64,000 bases of DNA from Streptomyces sp. ICBB 8177 (GCF_003144095.1 NZ_NSKH01000023.1:482964-546963); one strand, 5' to 3'; shown: positions 1 through 8,229, counted from the stretch's first letter. Notes: a model not told the origin generated them from the sequence alone. Numbers and translations are program-made.

Positions 1-394
1 ACTCACCGGCCGACGGCCGGCCGTGGCGGGAGAAGAGCACGCGCAGGGCCGGGTTGACCTCGGTCATCGTGCCGACCGTGGAGCGCGAGTTGCCGCCGAT
101 GGGGCGCTGGTCCACCACGATCGCGGTGGAGAGGTTCTTGATCACGGCCGCGTCCGGGCGCTCGTACTTCGGCAGGCGGTTGCGGATGAACCAGCTGTAC
201 GTCTCGTTGAGCTGGCGCTGCGACTCGACCGCGACGGTCCCGAAGACGACGGAGGACTTCCCGGAACCGGACACGCCGGTGAAGACGGTCAGCTCTCCTT
301 TGGGGATGCTGAGCGAGACGTTCTTGAGATTGTTCTCCCGGGCGCCCCGGATAATGATGCAGTCTTCGGAGCTGCGCTTGCGCTGGCCCGCCAT
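1..394 (-). CDS. tomM: UvrA-like ABC excinuclease paralogue, self-resistance (TomM-like), 3' end outside window
   Basis: The N-terminal 131 residues of a UvrA-family ABC ATPase are visible; the rest lies beyond the left edge. The start ATG is at 394. Residues near 30-50 hold a Walker A motif (TGVSGSGKSS), and the typical UvrA segment VDQRPIGGNSRSTVGT follows around residue 100. UvrA paralogues of the DrrC type sit in clusters for DNA-binding drugs and protect the producer, probably by removing drug or adducts from DNA. PBDs alkylate guanine N2, and tomaymycin-type clusters carry such a gene next to the gamma-glutamyltransferase gene, as here. A housekeeping UvrA is less likely because of this position and because the start closely abuts the Walker A motif. 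A perfect inverted repeat fills its likely promoter spacer (446-465). Confidence 0.88.
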   Translation of the reverse strand, partial: MAGQRKRSSEDCIIIRGARENNLKNVSLSIPKGELTVFTGVSGSGKSSVVFGTVAVESQRQLNETYSWFIRNRLPKYERPDAAVIKNLSTAIVVDQRPIGGNSRSTVGTMTEVNPALRVLFSRHGRPSAGE

Positions 395-445
395 GAAATC
401 GTTCCTCCCGCCGAGGACGGCCGTCCGCCCGGCCCGCGAACACTA

Positions 446-465
446 TGGTTTCCTCTTGGAAACCA
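446..465. promoter_or_regulatory. Inverted repeat inside the tomM-like promoter (operator candidate 1)
   Basis: TGGTTTCC-TCTT-GGAAACCA is a perfect 8-bp-arm palindrome. On the minus strand a -35-like TTAACT (466-471) and a -10-like CATAGT (442-447) flank it with an 18-bp spacer, so the palindrome occupies the spacer of the probable promoter of the UvrA-like gene. The core GGTTTCC-N4-GGAAACC matches sites at 20222-20239 and 20565-20582. It could also end transcription of the gamma-glutamyltransferase gene, but no U-tract follows. Confidence 0.6.
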
Positions 466-482
466 AGTTAACATCCGGCGGT

Positions 483-2273
483 TCAGCGAGCCACCGCGTA
501 CGCCTGTTCGCCGCGCGGACTCGCGGCGCCGAAGACCAGGCCGTCGCCGGTCCTGCCGGTGGCGCAGACCTTCCCCAGCGAGCGCTCCGGGGCGATCCGC
601 ACGACGTGGCCGCGACGGCGCAGCTCGTCCACGACCTCGTCGGGGCAGCCCTTCTCCACGACGACGCTGCCGGGGATGGCGACGTGCGGGGTGAAGGACG
701 AGGGCACCGCGTCGGTGTGGAACGCCGGCGCCTCCACCGCCTCCTGCGCACCCGCCCCGAAGTCCACGTGGCGCAGGAAGAAGTTGAGCGTCCACTGGTC
801 CTGCTGGTCGCCGCCGGGCGTGCCGAACGCCATGTACGGCTCGCCGTCGCGCAGCACGAGGGTGGGGGACAAGGTGGTGCGCGGGCGCTTGCCGGGCGCG
901 ACGGCGTTGGGGTGGCCGGGGAAGAGGTTCGCCATCTGGCCCCGGGTGCCCAGCGGGAAGCCCAGTCCCGGCACGACCGGGGAACTCTTGAGCCAGCCGC
1001 CGCTGGGCGTGGCGACCACCATGTTGCCCTCGCTGTCCGTGGCGCTGACGCAGCAGGTGTCGCCCTTGGCCTGGGTGAGCCGCACGATCGCCGGGATGCC
1101 GTCGCCCAACTGCCGCATCCACTCCGGGCCTTCGCCCGTGTCCGGCTCGGACACGTCAGGCATCACCGGCACCCGGCCGTGCGGCGACCCGGGCCGCAGC
1201 TCCATCGCCGCCCGGTCGCCCACGAGCGCCCGCCGCCGGTCCGCGTACCCGGCGCTCAGCAGCGTCTCCAACGGCACGTCGGTGTGGTCCGGGTCGCCGT
1301 ACCACGCCTCGCGGTCGGCGAACGCCAGCTTCGCGCACTCCACCACCGTGTGCAGGTGGTCGGCACCGCCCGGCCGCATGCCGGACAGCTCGAACCCTTC
1401 CAGCAGGACGAGTTGCTGGAGGAAGACCGGGCCCTGCGACCACGGGCCGCACTTGTGCACCGTGTGGCCGCGGTACTCGCCCACCACCGGGCGCTCCACC
1501 GTCGCCCGCCAGGACGCCAGGTCCTCACCGGTCAGCAGGCCCGCGTTGTGGTGCCCGGTGGCGTCCAGCATCGGGGTGCCGGTGACGAACTTGTCGATCG
1601 CCTCGGCCACGAAGCCCTCGTGGAAGGCGGTCACCGCCGCGTCGATCCGCCGCTCACGGTCACCGCCGGCCGCCTCGGACTCCTCGACCAGCAGCCGGAA
1701 GGTCCTGGCCAGGTCGGGGTTGTCCAGGCGCGCCCCGGCCGCCGGCGCCCTGCCGTCCCGCAGGTAGGTGCGGCCGGACTCGGTCCACTCCTCACGGAAC
1801 AACGGCGCCAGCACGTCGATCATCTCGGCGGCCTTCGGCAGGACCGGGTAGCCCTTCTCGGCATAGCCGATGGCCGGCGCCAGCACCTGCGCCGGTGTCA
1901 TCCGCCCGTGGTCCCGCAGCAGCCGCATCCACGCCCCGAACGCGCCGGGCACGCAGGCGGCCAGCAGGCCGGAGCCCGGTATCGCGTCGAGCCCGCGGTC
2001 GCGGAAGGCCTCGACGGTGGCCGCCCGTGGCATCGGCCCCTGCCCGCAGACCACGTCCACACGGGCGGTACGGGCGTCGTAGGCCAGGATCGGCACGTCC
2101 CCGGCCGGGCCGTTGAGGTGGGGTTCGACGACCTGGGTGACGAAGGCGGCGGCGACGGCCGCGTCGAAGGCGTTGCCCCCCTGCGACAGCATGTCCATAC
2201 CGGCCGCCGCGGCGAGCCAGTGGGTGGCGGCGACGGCCCCTCGGGTGCCGCGCAGTTCGGGTCGGCTGAGCAT
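483..2273 (-). CDS. tomL: Gamma-glutamyltransferase-like C-C hydrolase of 4-alkylproline biosynthesis (TomL/LmbA/Apd3)
   Basis: A 596-residue protein of the gamma-glutamyltranspeptidase (Ntn-hydrolase) family, close to full family length. The N-terminal half starts with the typical segment AGMDMLSQGGNAFDAAVAA. The nucleophile Thr that begins the small subunit is retained in KGDTCCVSATDSEGN, and a PGGDQQDQ segment follows. In lincomycin and PBD producers this homologue acts on the dihydropyrrole formed from cleaved L-DOPA and removes an oxalyl unit by C-C bond hydrolysis rather than transferring glutamyl groups. No signal peptide is seen, in agreement with a cytosolic biosynthetic role. The start at 2273 has AGGAAAGGA upstream. 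It is separated from the isomerase gene by 74 bp that hold four copies of an octamer. Confidence 0.9.
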   Translation of the reverse strand: MLSRPELRGTRGAVAATHWLAAAAGMDMLSQGGNAFDAAVAAAFVTQVVEPHLNGPAGDVPILAYDARTARVDVVCGQGPMPRAATVEAFRDRGLDAIPGSGLLAACVPGAFGAWMRLLRDHGRMTPAQVLAPAIGYAEKGYPVLPKAAEMIDVLAPLFREEWTESGRTYLRDGRAPAAGARLDNPDLARTFRLLVEESEAAGGDRERRIDAAVTAFHEGFVAEAIDKFVTGTPMLDATGHHNAGLLTGEDLASWRATVERPVVGEYRGHTVHKCGPWSQGPVFLQQLVLLEGFELSGMRPGGADHLHTVVECAKLAFADREAWYGDPDHTDVPLETLLSAGYADRRRALVGDRAAMELRPGSPHGRVPVMPDVSEPDTGEGPEWMRQLGDGIPAIVRLTQAKGDTCCVSATDSEGNMVVATPSGGWLKSSPVVPGLGFPLGTRGQMANLFPGHPNAVAPGKRPRTTLSPTLVLRDGEPYMAFGTPGGDQQDQWTLNFFLRHVDFGAGAQEAVEAPAFHTDAVPSSFTPHVAIPGSVVVEKGCPDEVVDELRRRGHVVRIAPERSLGKVCATGRTGDGLVFGAASPRGEQAYAVAR

Positions 2274-2287
2274 GGTGTTCCTTTCCT

Positions 2288-2319
2288 CGGGGCAACGGGG
2301 CAACGGGGCAACGGGGCAA
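2288..2319. repeat. Four perfect tandem copies of CGGGGCAA before the tomL-like start
   Basis: CGGGGCAA is repeated four times without mismatch in the 74-bp gap between the isomerase stop and the gamma-glutamyltransferase start, ending 14 bp upstream of the start codon and just ahead of its ribosome binding site. On the transcript it reads UUGCCCCG four times. Such octamers can change copy number by slippage. Confidence 0.9.
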
Positions 2320-2347
2320 CGGCCGCGGGCGGAGCCCCGGCCGCGGG

Positions 2348-3211
2348 TCAGCGGGAGAGCGCCGCGTCGGGCTCGGGGACGACCTCGCCGGAGACCGTGG
2401 CCGTGGGGTCGCCGCCGTCGTACGTGGTGAGCGTGCAGGTCAGCAGTGATCGGCGGGCCGTCCCCACGCCCTGCCTCACCTGGAACCGGTGCGTCGCGGG
2501 CTGCGCCGGGAGCAGCCCGTTGTGCAGCAGCCACAGGCCCAGGGCGAGCGCCGCGGAGGAGCAGGCGGGGTCCTCGGGGATGCCGTAACCGGGCGCGAAC
2601 ATCCTGGCGTCCGCCCGGAGTCGGTCCGCATCCCAGTGCAGCAGGAAGACGTCCTTGAAGCCCGCGCCGAGCAGCACGTCAGGGTGGGGTGAGGCCTCGC
2701 CCAGGGCCTCGGGGCGCACCGGAAGGAAGTGGAAGTGGGGGCCGAAGCCCGCCCGGCCCGCCTCGCCCGCACTGTCGACGGCCAGTGCCGACCGGGGAAG
2801 CCCGGCCCCGGCCAGCAGGGGAGCCGGATCGACGGCGGAGGTCCTCAGGGGGTCGCGGGCGCTGATGGTGCCGTGCCGCGCGTCCACGGTGAGGGGGAGC
2901 AGCCTGGCCCCGCACTGCTGGACCACGGGCCCGGGCGCGATCACACCGAGGCGGGCCAGTGTGACCGCGGTACCGAGACTCGGGTGGCCGCCGAAGGGGG
3001 ACTCCGCCTCCGGTGTGAACACACGGACGCGGTAGTCGGCCGAGGGATCGGTGGGCGGCAGGACGAACACCGTCTCCAACGTGCCGGTCTCCCGGGCGAG
3101 GGCCTGCATCTGATCGGGCGTCAGATGCGATGCGTCCGGTACGACACCCAGGAGCCCGCCGGAGCCGGGCTGTCCGTCGGCGAACATGCTCACGATCTCG
3201 ACGTCAGACAT
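2348..3211 (-). CDS. tomK: PhzF-family isomerase of 4-alkylproline biosynthesis (TomK/LmbX/Apd5)
   Basis: A 287-residue PhzF/diaminopimelate-epimerase-fold protein. The family segment SPFGGHPSLGTAVTLARL lies near residue 75, and a C-terminal segment EDPACSSAALALGLWL contains the second conserved motif. LmbX-type members shift a double bond in the dihydropyrrole before F420-dependent reduction. Although PhzF itself makes phenazines, the neighbours here (DOPA dioxygenase, tyrosine hydroxylase, gamma-glutamyltransferase homologue) place this copy in the alkylproline branch. Its start overlaps the end of the F420-dependent reductase gene by 8 bp, which indicates translational coupling in one operon running from 5613 to 483. 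Confidence 0.9.
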   Translation of the reverse strand: MSDVEIVSMFADGQPGSGGLLGVVPDASHLTPDQMQALARETGTLETVFVLPPTDPSADYRVRVFTPEAESPFGGHPSLGTAVTLARLGVIAPGPVVQQCGARLLPLTVDARHGTISARDPLRTSAVDPAPLLAGAGLPRSALAVDSAGEAGRAGFGPHFHFLPVRPEALGEASPHPDVLLGAGFKDVFLLHWDADRLRADARMFAPGYGIPEDPACSSAALALGLWLLHNGLLPAQPATHRFQVRQGVGTARRSLLTCTLTTYDGGDPTATVSGEVVPEPDAALSR

Positions 3212-4163
3212 CCGGCCCTCCCACGGTGAACGCCTCCCCGGCTTCGCCCTTCCGCGTGGCGGCCGCCTGGGCCGCGGCGCGGTCGGGCAGCAGCACCTCC
3301 CGCGCGATCTCCTCCAGCACCTCAGGCCGCCCCTCGTACGGGAACGACGGGCGTGGCCAGTGCACCACCACGTCCGTGAAGCCCAGCTCCGCGAACCGCC
3401 CGGTGGCGTCCCGGAACGCCTCGACGGAATCCAGTACGCCGCCGACCGCGGCGCCGGTCACCAGCAGCCGGTCCAGGGTCGCCGGATCGCGGCCGGTCGC
3501 GGCGCACGCCTTCTCCACCGCGTCCACCTGCTTCCCGAGGTCGGGCAGCACGCGGTCGTAGCGCGCCGCGTCGAAGCGCCCGGGCGGCCCCGCCGTGATC
3601 CAGGTGTCGGCGAACCGCGCCGCGAGCCGCATGGAACGCGGACCCGTGGCCGCCACCGCCAGCGGCATCCTGGGCCTCCGCGCGCATCCCGGCCGCATGT
3701 GCACGGCCTCGGCGGTGTAGTGGCGGCCGTGGTAGGTGGTCTCCGGCTGCCGCAGCAGCAGGTCGGTGAGCTCCAGGAACTCCGCGAAGCGGCCGACCCG
3801 CTCGCCCGGCGTCAACCGCGGGCCACCGAGCGCCAGTTCGTCGTAGCCGCCGGCGCCCGATCCCATGCCGCACACGATCCGGCCGCCGGAGACGTCGTCC
3901 AGCGCCATCAGGTCCTTCGCCAGCGTCACCGGGTGGCGGAACCCGGGAGTGGCGACCAGGGTGCCCAGCATGACGCGCGAGGTGACCGTCGCGGCGGCGG
4001 TCAGCGTCGGCACGCAGCCGAACCACGTCTCCTCGCGCAGCCACCGCCACATCAGGTGGTCGTACGTCCAGGCGTGGTCGAAGCCGTACTCCTCCGCCAG
4101 GCTCCACCGGCGCGCCGCGTCCCGCCACCGCTCCTCGGGCAGGATGACGATCCCGTGGCGCAT
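3204..4163 (-). CDS. tomJ: F420-dependent LLM-class reductase of 4-alkylproline biosynthesis (TomJ/LmbY/Apd6)
   Basis: A 319-residue luciferase-like (LLM) protein with the family features PEERWRDAARRWSLAEEYGFDHAWTYDH at the N-terminus (only part quoted from positions 10-37) and the strongly conserved GRIVCGMGSGAGGYD near residue 100. LLM proteins of this subgroup use coenzyme F420H2 as hydride donor. In lincomycin and PBD pathways this protein reduces a ring double bond; in PBDs such as tomaymycin the reduction is partial, leaving unsaturation that suits DNA binding. The ATG at 4163 lies just after the stop of the tyrosine hydroxylase gene (4166), and a GTG two codons upstream overlaps that stop, so either start is possible. 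Confidence 0.9.
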   Translation of the reverse strand: MRHGIVILPEERWRDAARRWSLAEEYGFDHAWTYDHLMWRWLREETWFGCVPTLTAAATVTSRVMLGTLVATPGFRHPVTLAKDLMALDDVSGGRIVCGMGSGAGGYDELALGGPRLTPGERVGRFAEFLELTDLLLRQPETTYHGRHYTAEAVHMRPGCARRPRMPLAVAATGPRSMRLAARFADTWITAGPPGRFDAARYDRVLPDLGKQVDAVEKACAATGRDPATLDRLLVTGAAVGGVLDSVEAFRDATGRFAELGFTDVVVHWPRPSFPYEGRPEVLEEIAREVLLPDRAAAQAAATRKGEAGEAFTVGGPDV

Positions 4164-4165
4164 GG

Positions 4166-5107
4166 TCACCCGCCCGCCCGCACGGGCGCGGAACGCGTCG
4201 CCTCCCGCGCCACGTCCGAGACGATGGCGAGGAACTCGCGCTCGTGGGCGGCCACTTCTGGACGCAGCAGCTCCTCCGGCAGTTCGCCTTCGGCCTCCCG
4301 GCCGTCCGGATAGAGCGCGTTGTCCTTGACGTCCAGGGCGATCGCGGTCAGGCGCCGCAGCAGTTGTGCCACGACGTCCCGGGACGAGGGGCGCGAGCGC
4401 AGCGTCATGAAGTAGTTGTCGTAGACCACGCCGAGCACGTCCGGGTGCTGCACCCCGCTGGGCACCGAGGCCTCCTGGAGGAGGCTGCGGCCACTGGGCA
4501 CCATCCGCGCGGCGATACCGGAGTGGATGACCTGGTAGACGCGCACGGCGGCGGCCAGCTCGGCGCACTCGCGCACGCAGTCCAGCTTCCTGCCCCGGAA
4601 CAGCGACTGCACCGGGCGGTGGTCGGGTGCCCAGGTGCCGCTGAACCCGGGGTGCTGGAGGAACATGCTGGGCCGGATGACGTCGTGGTACACGGCGCGC
4701 GGCATCGAGCCGGTGTAGAGCAGCATCGCGCAGTAGCCGCGCACGTACCGCGTCATGGCGGCCAGCGCGGCGTCCCGCGCCGGACCCTCCTCGGGCAGGT
4801 CGGCCAACTCACGGGAGAGCAACTGCCAGATGATGAAGGTGACCTGATGGCCCGTTATCCAGCGGAACCAGTAGACGCGGTCCGAGGAGTCGGCGGGCTG
4901 GACCGGCTCCGCGGGTCCGCCGCCGGCGGCGATGGACGCGATGTGGCGGCAGGTGGGCCCGAACTCGGCCGGGATCGCGCCGGAGTCCGCCCGGAGGCTG
5001 CCGGGCTCCGGCAGGGTGAGGGGTTCGAGACCGTAGGGGAAGTCGCCGAAGTCCCAGCGCTCGTGGTCCGGCAGTTCGGTGAGGAGGGCACCGGTGCGGG
5101 TGTTCAT
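4166..5107 (-). CDS. tomI: L-tyrosine 3-hydroxylase, heme-dependent (TomI/LmbB2/Apd1)
   Basis: A 313-residue protein resembling the LmbB2/Orf13/SibU/TomI group, heme proteins that hydroxylate L-tyrosine to L-DOPA with hydrogen peroxide and form the first step of 4-alkylproline biosynthesis. Family-like stretches are GPTCRHIASIAAGGGPA, VYWFRWITGHQVTFIIW and YDNYFMTLRSRPSSRD. No membrane segment or signal peptide is seen. The ATG at 5107 overlaps the dioxygenase stop in an ATGA arrangement. I identified the family from context plus these stretches; I cannot name the axial heme ligand with certainty. Confidence 0.87.
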   Translation of the reverse strand: MNTRTGALLTELPDHERWDFGDFPYGLEPLTLPEPGSLRADSGAIPAEFGPTCRHIASIAAGGGPAEPVQPADSSDRVYWFRWITGHQVTFIIWQLLSRELADLPEEGPARDAALAAMTRYVRGYCAMLLYTGSMPRAVYHDVIRPSMFLQHPGFSGTWAPDHRPVQSLFRGRKLDCVRECAELAAAVRVYQVIHSGIAARMVPSGRSLLQEASVPSGVQHPDVLGVVYDNYFMTLRSRPSSRDVVAQLLRRLTAIALDVKDNALYPDGREAEGELPEELLRPEVAAHEREFLAIVSDVAREATRSAPVRAGG

Positions 5108-5613
5108 TCCACACCTTCCGGAAGGTAGGTGAACTCGTACTCCAGGCCGTTGACGTCCAGGACGTAGAGGCTCAGCACGCCGTCCTCGTCCTCCACGACG
5201 TCCGTCGGGCCCTCGTCGCGCACGAACGTGTAGCGGCCCGACTCGTACAGCCGCCTCCAGCGCTCGCGCCACTCCTCTATCTCCGCACGGGACCTGGTGG
5301 CCAGGCACAGGTGCTGGAACTGCGGCACCTCGGCGACGGGCGTGCGCGCGGCGCCGGCGTCGTCGGGGCGCTCGAAGACGTGGAAGCGCAGGTCGCCGGC
5401 GGCGAGTTCGACGAGGCGGGTGATGCCGGGGAGGCGGCTGAGGGTGAGGTCGGAGAACTTCTCCAGCGACCAGTTCTGCTCGGCGCCGAAGAACTCCCGG
5501 TACCAGCCGAGCGAGTTGTCCAGGTCGGACGTCTGCACGCCCACGTGGTGGAAGCGGAAGGCGGGCTCGGGCGGCGCGCCCGGCGAGGCCTCACGGGTGA
5601 TGGTGTTCCGCAC
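5104..5613 (-). CDS. tomH: L-DOPA 2,3-dioxygenase, VOC fold (TomH/LmbB1/Apd2)
   Basis: A 169-residue single vicinal-oxygen-chelate protein. Likely Fe(II) ligands are His in FRFHHVGVQTSDLD, His in FQHLCLATRS and Glu in VNGLEYEFTY, the usual H-H-E pattern. LmbB1-type enzymes cleave the L-DOPA ring extradiol to a semialdehyde that cyclises to the pyrroline ring of the alkylproline unit. The GTG at 5613 follows GAGAGGAC. It is the first gene of the alkylproline operon (tomH-I-J-K-L order) and is divergent from the O-methyltransferase gene. Its predicted leader carries direct repeats. Confidence 0.9.
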   Translation of the reverse strand: MRNTITREASPGAPPEPAFRFHHVGVQTSDLDNSLGWYREFFGAEQNWSLEKFSDLTLSRLPGITRLVELAAGDLRFHVFERPDDAGAARTPVAEVPQFQHLCLATRSRAEIEEWRERWRRLYESGRYTFVRDEGPTDVVEDEDGVLSLYVLDVNGLEYEFTYLPEGVE

Positions 5614-5630
5614 TTTCGTCCTCTCGTTTC

Positions 5631-5707
5631 GTCGGATCGCGTCGTTCGTGGAGCGCGTCGCTCGTCGGATCGCGTCGTTCGCCGGCTGCGTCGTTCACCG
5701 GATCGCG
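5631..5707. repeat. Direct repeats (18-bp unit, about 33-bp period) in the tomH operon leader
   Basis: GTCGGATCGCGTCGTTCG occurs at 5631-5648 and exactly again at 5664-5681; GCGTCGTTC recurs at 5688-5696 and CCGGATCGCG at 5698-5707. The array ends about 20 bp before the tomH-like start codon and lies downstream of the predicted promoter at 5783-5812, so it would be transcribed into the leader. It could be a regulator-binding array, an RNA element or a decayed reading frame. Confidence 0.8.
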
Positions 5708-5782
5708 GGAGGGAATTCATCTTCCGGATTCACGCGCCGGGGAAACGCTCTTGCGAGGGGCGGCAGTTGGGGGTTCGTGTCG

Positions 5783-5812
5783 AGACTACGGTGGTTTCCA
5801 TTCGTTAATCAA
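5783..5812 (-). promoter_or_regulatory. Predicted promoter of the alkylproline operon with a half-palindrome
   Basis: On the minus strand TTGATT (5807-5812) and TAGTCT (5783-5788) are separated by 18 bp, giving a leader of roughly 160 nt. The spacer contains GGTTTCC (5793-5799), the same half-site as the palindromes at 447-464 and 20222-20239; the second arm (GTTAATC, 5804-5810) is degenerate. Assignment is by eye. Confidence 0.45.
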
Positions 5813-5859
5813 GGGGTGTTCAGGCTTCTTATTGCATCCGCGCGGTCCGGTGCGGTAGA

Positions 5860-5889
5860 CCCTTTGACGAACCGGAGCGGATCAAAGGG
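5860..5889 (+). promoter_or_regulatory. Inverted repeat overlapping the ribosome binding site of the O-methyltransferase gene
   Basis: CCCTTTGA (5860-5867) and TCAAAGGG (5882-5889) are perfect 8-bp arms with a 14-nt loop. The second arm overlaps the first bases of the GGGAGGAG ribosome binding site (5887-5894) of the gene starting at 5899. In RNA the hairpin would hide part of the site; as DNA it could be an operator. Confidence 0.55.
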
Positions 5890-5898
5890 AGGAGCACG

Positions 5899-6564
5899 AT
5901 GGAAGAGCAGTGGGCGGCCATCGACACCTACGCGAACGGCCTTCTGGTGCGGCAGGACGAGGCGCTGCGGAACGCCGCGGGAGCCAGTCGCGAGGCCGGG
6001 CTCCCGGAAATCGCCGTGTCGCCGGGGCAGGGCAAATTCCTGCATCTGCTGGCGCTGACCAACAAGGCCCGCAGGATCCTGGAGATCGGGACGTTCGGCG
6101 GTTACAGCACCATATGGCTGGCGCGGGCGCTGCCGCCGGACGGGCTCCTGGTGACCTGCGAACGCGAGGAGGACTTCGCCAAGAAGGCCTGGGCCCGCAT
6201 CGAGGCCGCCGGAGTGGCCGACCGCGTCGACCTGAGGACCGGCAAGGCGCTGGAGACGCTGCCCGCCCTCCAGGCCGAGGGGCTCGGGCCGTTCGACCTG
6301 GTCTTCGTCGACGCCGACAAGGCCGGCATCCCCGACTACTTCACCTGGGCCCTGAAGCTCTCCCGGCCCGGCACCGTGATCATCGTGGACAACGTGGTGC
6401 TGGAGGGCGCGGTGACGGACGCCACCAGCCCCAACCCGGCGGTGCGGGGCGTGCGCCGGTTCCACGAGATGGTCGCGGCGGAGCCGAGGGTGAGCGCGAC
6501 GACGGTGCAGACGGTGGGCGTACGCGGCCACGACGGGTTCACCTACGTGCTCGTCACGGGCTGA
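5899..6564 (+). CDS. tomG: SAM-dependent catechol-type O-methyltransferase (TomG-like)
   Basis: A 221-residue class I methyltransferase of the caffeoyl-CoA/catechol O-methyltransferase family, full length for the family. SAM-binding motif I is ILEIGTFGGYSTIWLA (near residue 63); the metal-binding segment appears as VFVDADKAGIPDYF and IIVDNVVLEGAV, with the conserved Asp pair for Mg2+. Such enzymes methylate vicinal diphenols, which fits an anthranilate ring hydroxylated by the adjacent HpaB-type system. It is the only plus-strand gene of the cluster, divergent from the tomH-like operon and convergent with the hydroxylase gene, from which a strong hairpin separates it. Confidence 0.85.
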   Translation: MEEQWAAIDTYANGLLVRQDEALRNAAGASREAGLPEIAVSPGQGKFLHLLALTNKARRILEIGTFGGYSTIWLARALPPDGLLVTCEREEDFAKKAWARIEAAGVADRVDLRTGKALETLPALQAEGLGPFDLVFVDADKAGIPDYFTWALKLSRPGTVIIVDNVVLEGAVTDATSPNPAVRGVRRFHEMVAAEPRVSATTVQTVGVRGHDGFTYVLVTG

Positions 6565-6575
6565 CCCGGCCGCCG

Positions 6576-6615
6576 GGGCGGTCGCGGGCACCGGGTGCGG
6601 TGCCCGCGACCGCCC
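6576..6615. terminator. Bidirectional hairpin terminator between convergent tomG-like and hydroxylase genes
   Basis: Arms GGGCGGTCGCGGGCACC (6576-6592) and its exact complement (6599-6615) enclose a 6-nt loop. The 17-bp GC-rich stem lies in the 90-bp gap between two converging stop codons. No U-tract follows, as is common in Streptomyces. Confidence 0.85.
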
Positions 6616-6654
6616 TTGCGCGTACGGACCGGCGCGCGGTCCGCGCCGCCTCGA

Positions 6655-8208
6655 TCAGACATCGGGATTGATCAGGTCGGGCGCCCGCCAGCCGTCCAGG
6701 TCGTATTCCGCCATGCATTCCTCCGCGAATCCCTTGTACTGGTCGACGAGACCGGACGCCTGCTGGGCGACCAGCAATTCGGTGCGGACGTTCTCGTGGT
6801 TGCCCGAGTAGTTCCGCTCGTACAGCTCGTGCCGGCCCGCGAACTCCGTTCCGACGGAATCCCAGATCAGTTTCATGAGTTTGACCCGTTCCACCGCGTC
6901 GGCACCGGAGGAGCCGCGTACGTACCTGTCGAGATACGGGCGCAGTTCCGGCTGCTGGAAGTCCTTGGCGTGCGAGTTGAGGTAGATCAGCGCGCTGCCG
7001 AGATCCTGGTGGATGATCTCGCGGACCCGCGGGTACCCCAGCGTCATGAACCAGCGGTACGCCATGCCGTAGTCGAGGTTCGGCATCACCGCGCCGTTCC
7101 GCCAGGGGTGCGGGTTGTGCGCCATGGCGTCGCTGAGCCCCCAGAAGAGGTTGCGCCAGGCCAGCACCTCGCCGACCCGGGTCTGGATGCCGCGGAAGTC
7201 CTTGGTGCCGGTCATCTCGACGCCCTTGAGCAGCAGACCGGCCAGGAAGTCCAACTTCACCGCGAGCCGTGTGACGCCGTGGAACGTCGAGCGGTGCAGG
7301 AAGCCGGACGCGGCCAGGAACGTCGCCGCCTTCGCCTGGTCGCCGTAGACGAACACGTTCTCCCACGGCACCTTCACCTTGTCCAGGACGAAGATCGCGT
7401 CGTTCTCGTCCATCCTGCTGGAGAGCGGGTAGTCGAAGGGGCTGCCGACCCGGTCGGCCGTCATGGAGTACGAGGGCCGGCAGATCAGCTTCACCCCCGG
7501 CGCGTCCATCGGCAGCGTGCACACCAGCGCGAACTCCCGCTTGCGCACGGGCAGTCCGTAGTGCGCCAGGAAGTTGTAGTGGGTGAGGGCCGATCCCGTG
7601 GCGACCACCTTGGCGCCGCTGACGATCAGGCCGTCGTCGCGTTCCCGCTCGACGTGCACGAAGACGTCGCCCACCTCGTCGGGTGCCTTGGCGCGGTCGA
7701 CCGGGGGGTTGATGATCGCGTGGTTCCAGAAGCTGACCCGCTCCTGTGCCTCGGCGTACCAGCGCCGGGCGTTGCCCGCGAAGTCCCCGTAGGTCTCCGG
7801 GTCGATGCCGAGGGTGGCGAGGAAGCCCGCCTTGTAGTCCGGGCTGCGGCCGAGCCACCCGTAACTCATCCTGGCCCAGGCCGCGATGGCGTCCCGGTCG
7901 CCCACCAGGTCCTCAGCGGTGCGCGGGACCCGGAAGAAGCGGTGGGTGAATCCGCCGTTGCCGGTGTCGGTCGGCGCGGTGAGCACCGGGGCGCGCTCCG
8001 GGTCGTGCAGCGCGTCGTACAGGCGGGCCGTCATGCGCGCGGTGTTGCGGAACGCCGCGTGCTTCGTGACGTCGTCCACCCGCTCGCCGTACGCCCAGAT
8101 CTCCCGGCCGTCGCGGATGCTCTCCAGGTACTCGTCGCCGGTGTAGGGCCTGCGTGCCGGGGCGCCCGGCCGCTGTCCGGCCCCCGGTTCGAGCTGCTCG
8201 GCTGTCAT
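6655..8208 (-). CDS. HpaB-type flavin-dependent aromatic hydroxylase (oxygenase component)
   Basis: A 517-residue protein of the 4-hydroxyphenylacetate 3-hydroxylase (HpaB/PvcC) family, of usual length. Recognisable family stretches include [19 protein letters not shown] at the N-terminus, a central region with [12 protein letters not shown] and [16 protein letters not shown], and a C-terminal GNHENVR segment. The enzyme uses FADH2 from a partner reductase, encoded just upstream, to hydroxylate phenols next to the OH group. Here the likely substrate is a hydroxyanthranilate, free or carrier-bound, giving a catechol for the O-methyltransferase. In tomaymycin clusters the same role belongs to TomE/TomF. 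The start at 8208 is 21 bp after the reductase stop. Confidence 0.87.
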   Translation of the reverse strand: MTAEQLEPGAGQRPGAPARRPYTGDEYLESIRDGREIWAYGERVDDVTKHAAFRNTARMTARLYDALHDPERAPVLTAPTDTGNGGFTHRFFRVPRTAEDLVGDRDAIAAWARMSYGWLGRSPDYKAGFLATLGIDPETYGDFAGNARRWYAEAQERVSFWNHAIINPPVDRAKAPDEVGDVFVHVERERDDGLIVSGAKVVATGSALTHYNFLAHYGLPVRKREFALVCTLPMDAPGVKLICRPSYSMTADRVGSPFDYPLSSRMDENDAIFVLDKVKVPWENVFVYGDQAKAATFLAASGFLHRSTFHGVTRLAVKLDFLAGLLLKGVEMTGTKDFRGIQTRVGEVLAWRNLFWGLSDAMAHNPHPWRNGAVMPNLDYGMAYRWFMTLGYPRVREIIHQDLGSALIYLNSHAKDFQQPELRPYLDRYVRGSSGADAVERVKLMKLIWDSVGTEFAGRHELYERNYSGNHENVRTELLVAQQASGLVDQYKGFAEECMAEYDLDGWRAPDLINPDV

Positions 8209-8229
8209 GTCTGCCTTTCGGTGGGTTGC

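Noticed and set aside
54-2588. Long plus-strand open frame opposite the gamma-glutamyltransferase and UvrA-like genes
   Set aside because: Arginine-, proline- and alanine-rich composition with no family motif; it is the reverse-frame shadow of strongly coding minus-strand genes in high-GC DNA.
483-5613. Lincomycin-type cluster
   Set aside because: The alkylproline genes are shared, but no LmbW-type methyltransferase, no octose sugar genes and no LmbC-type condensation genes are present; the NRPS pair and UvrA-like gene fit a PBD.
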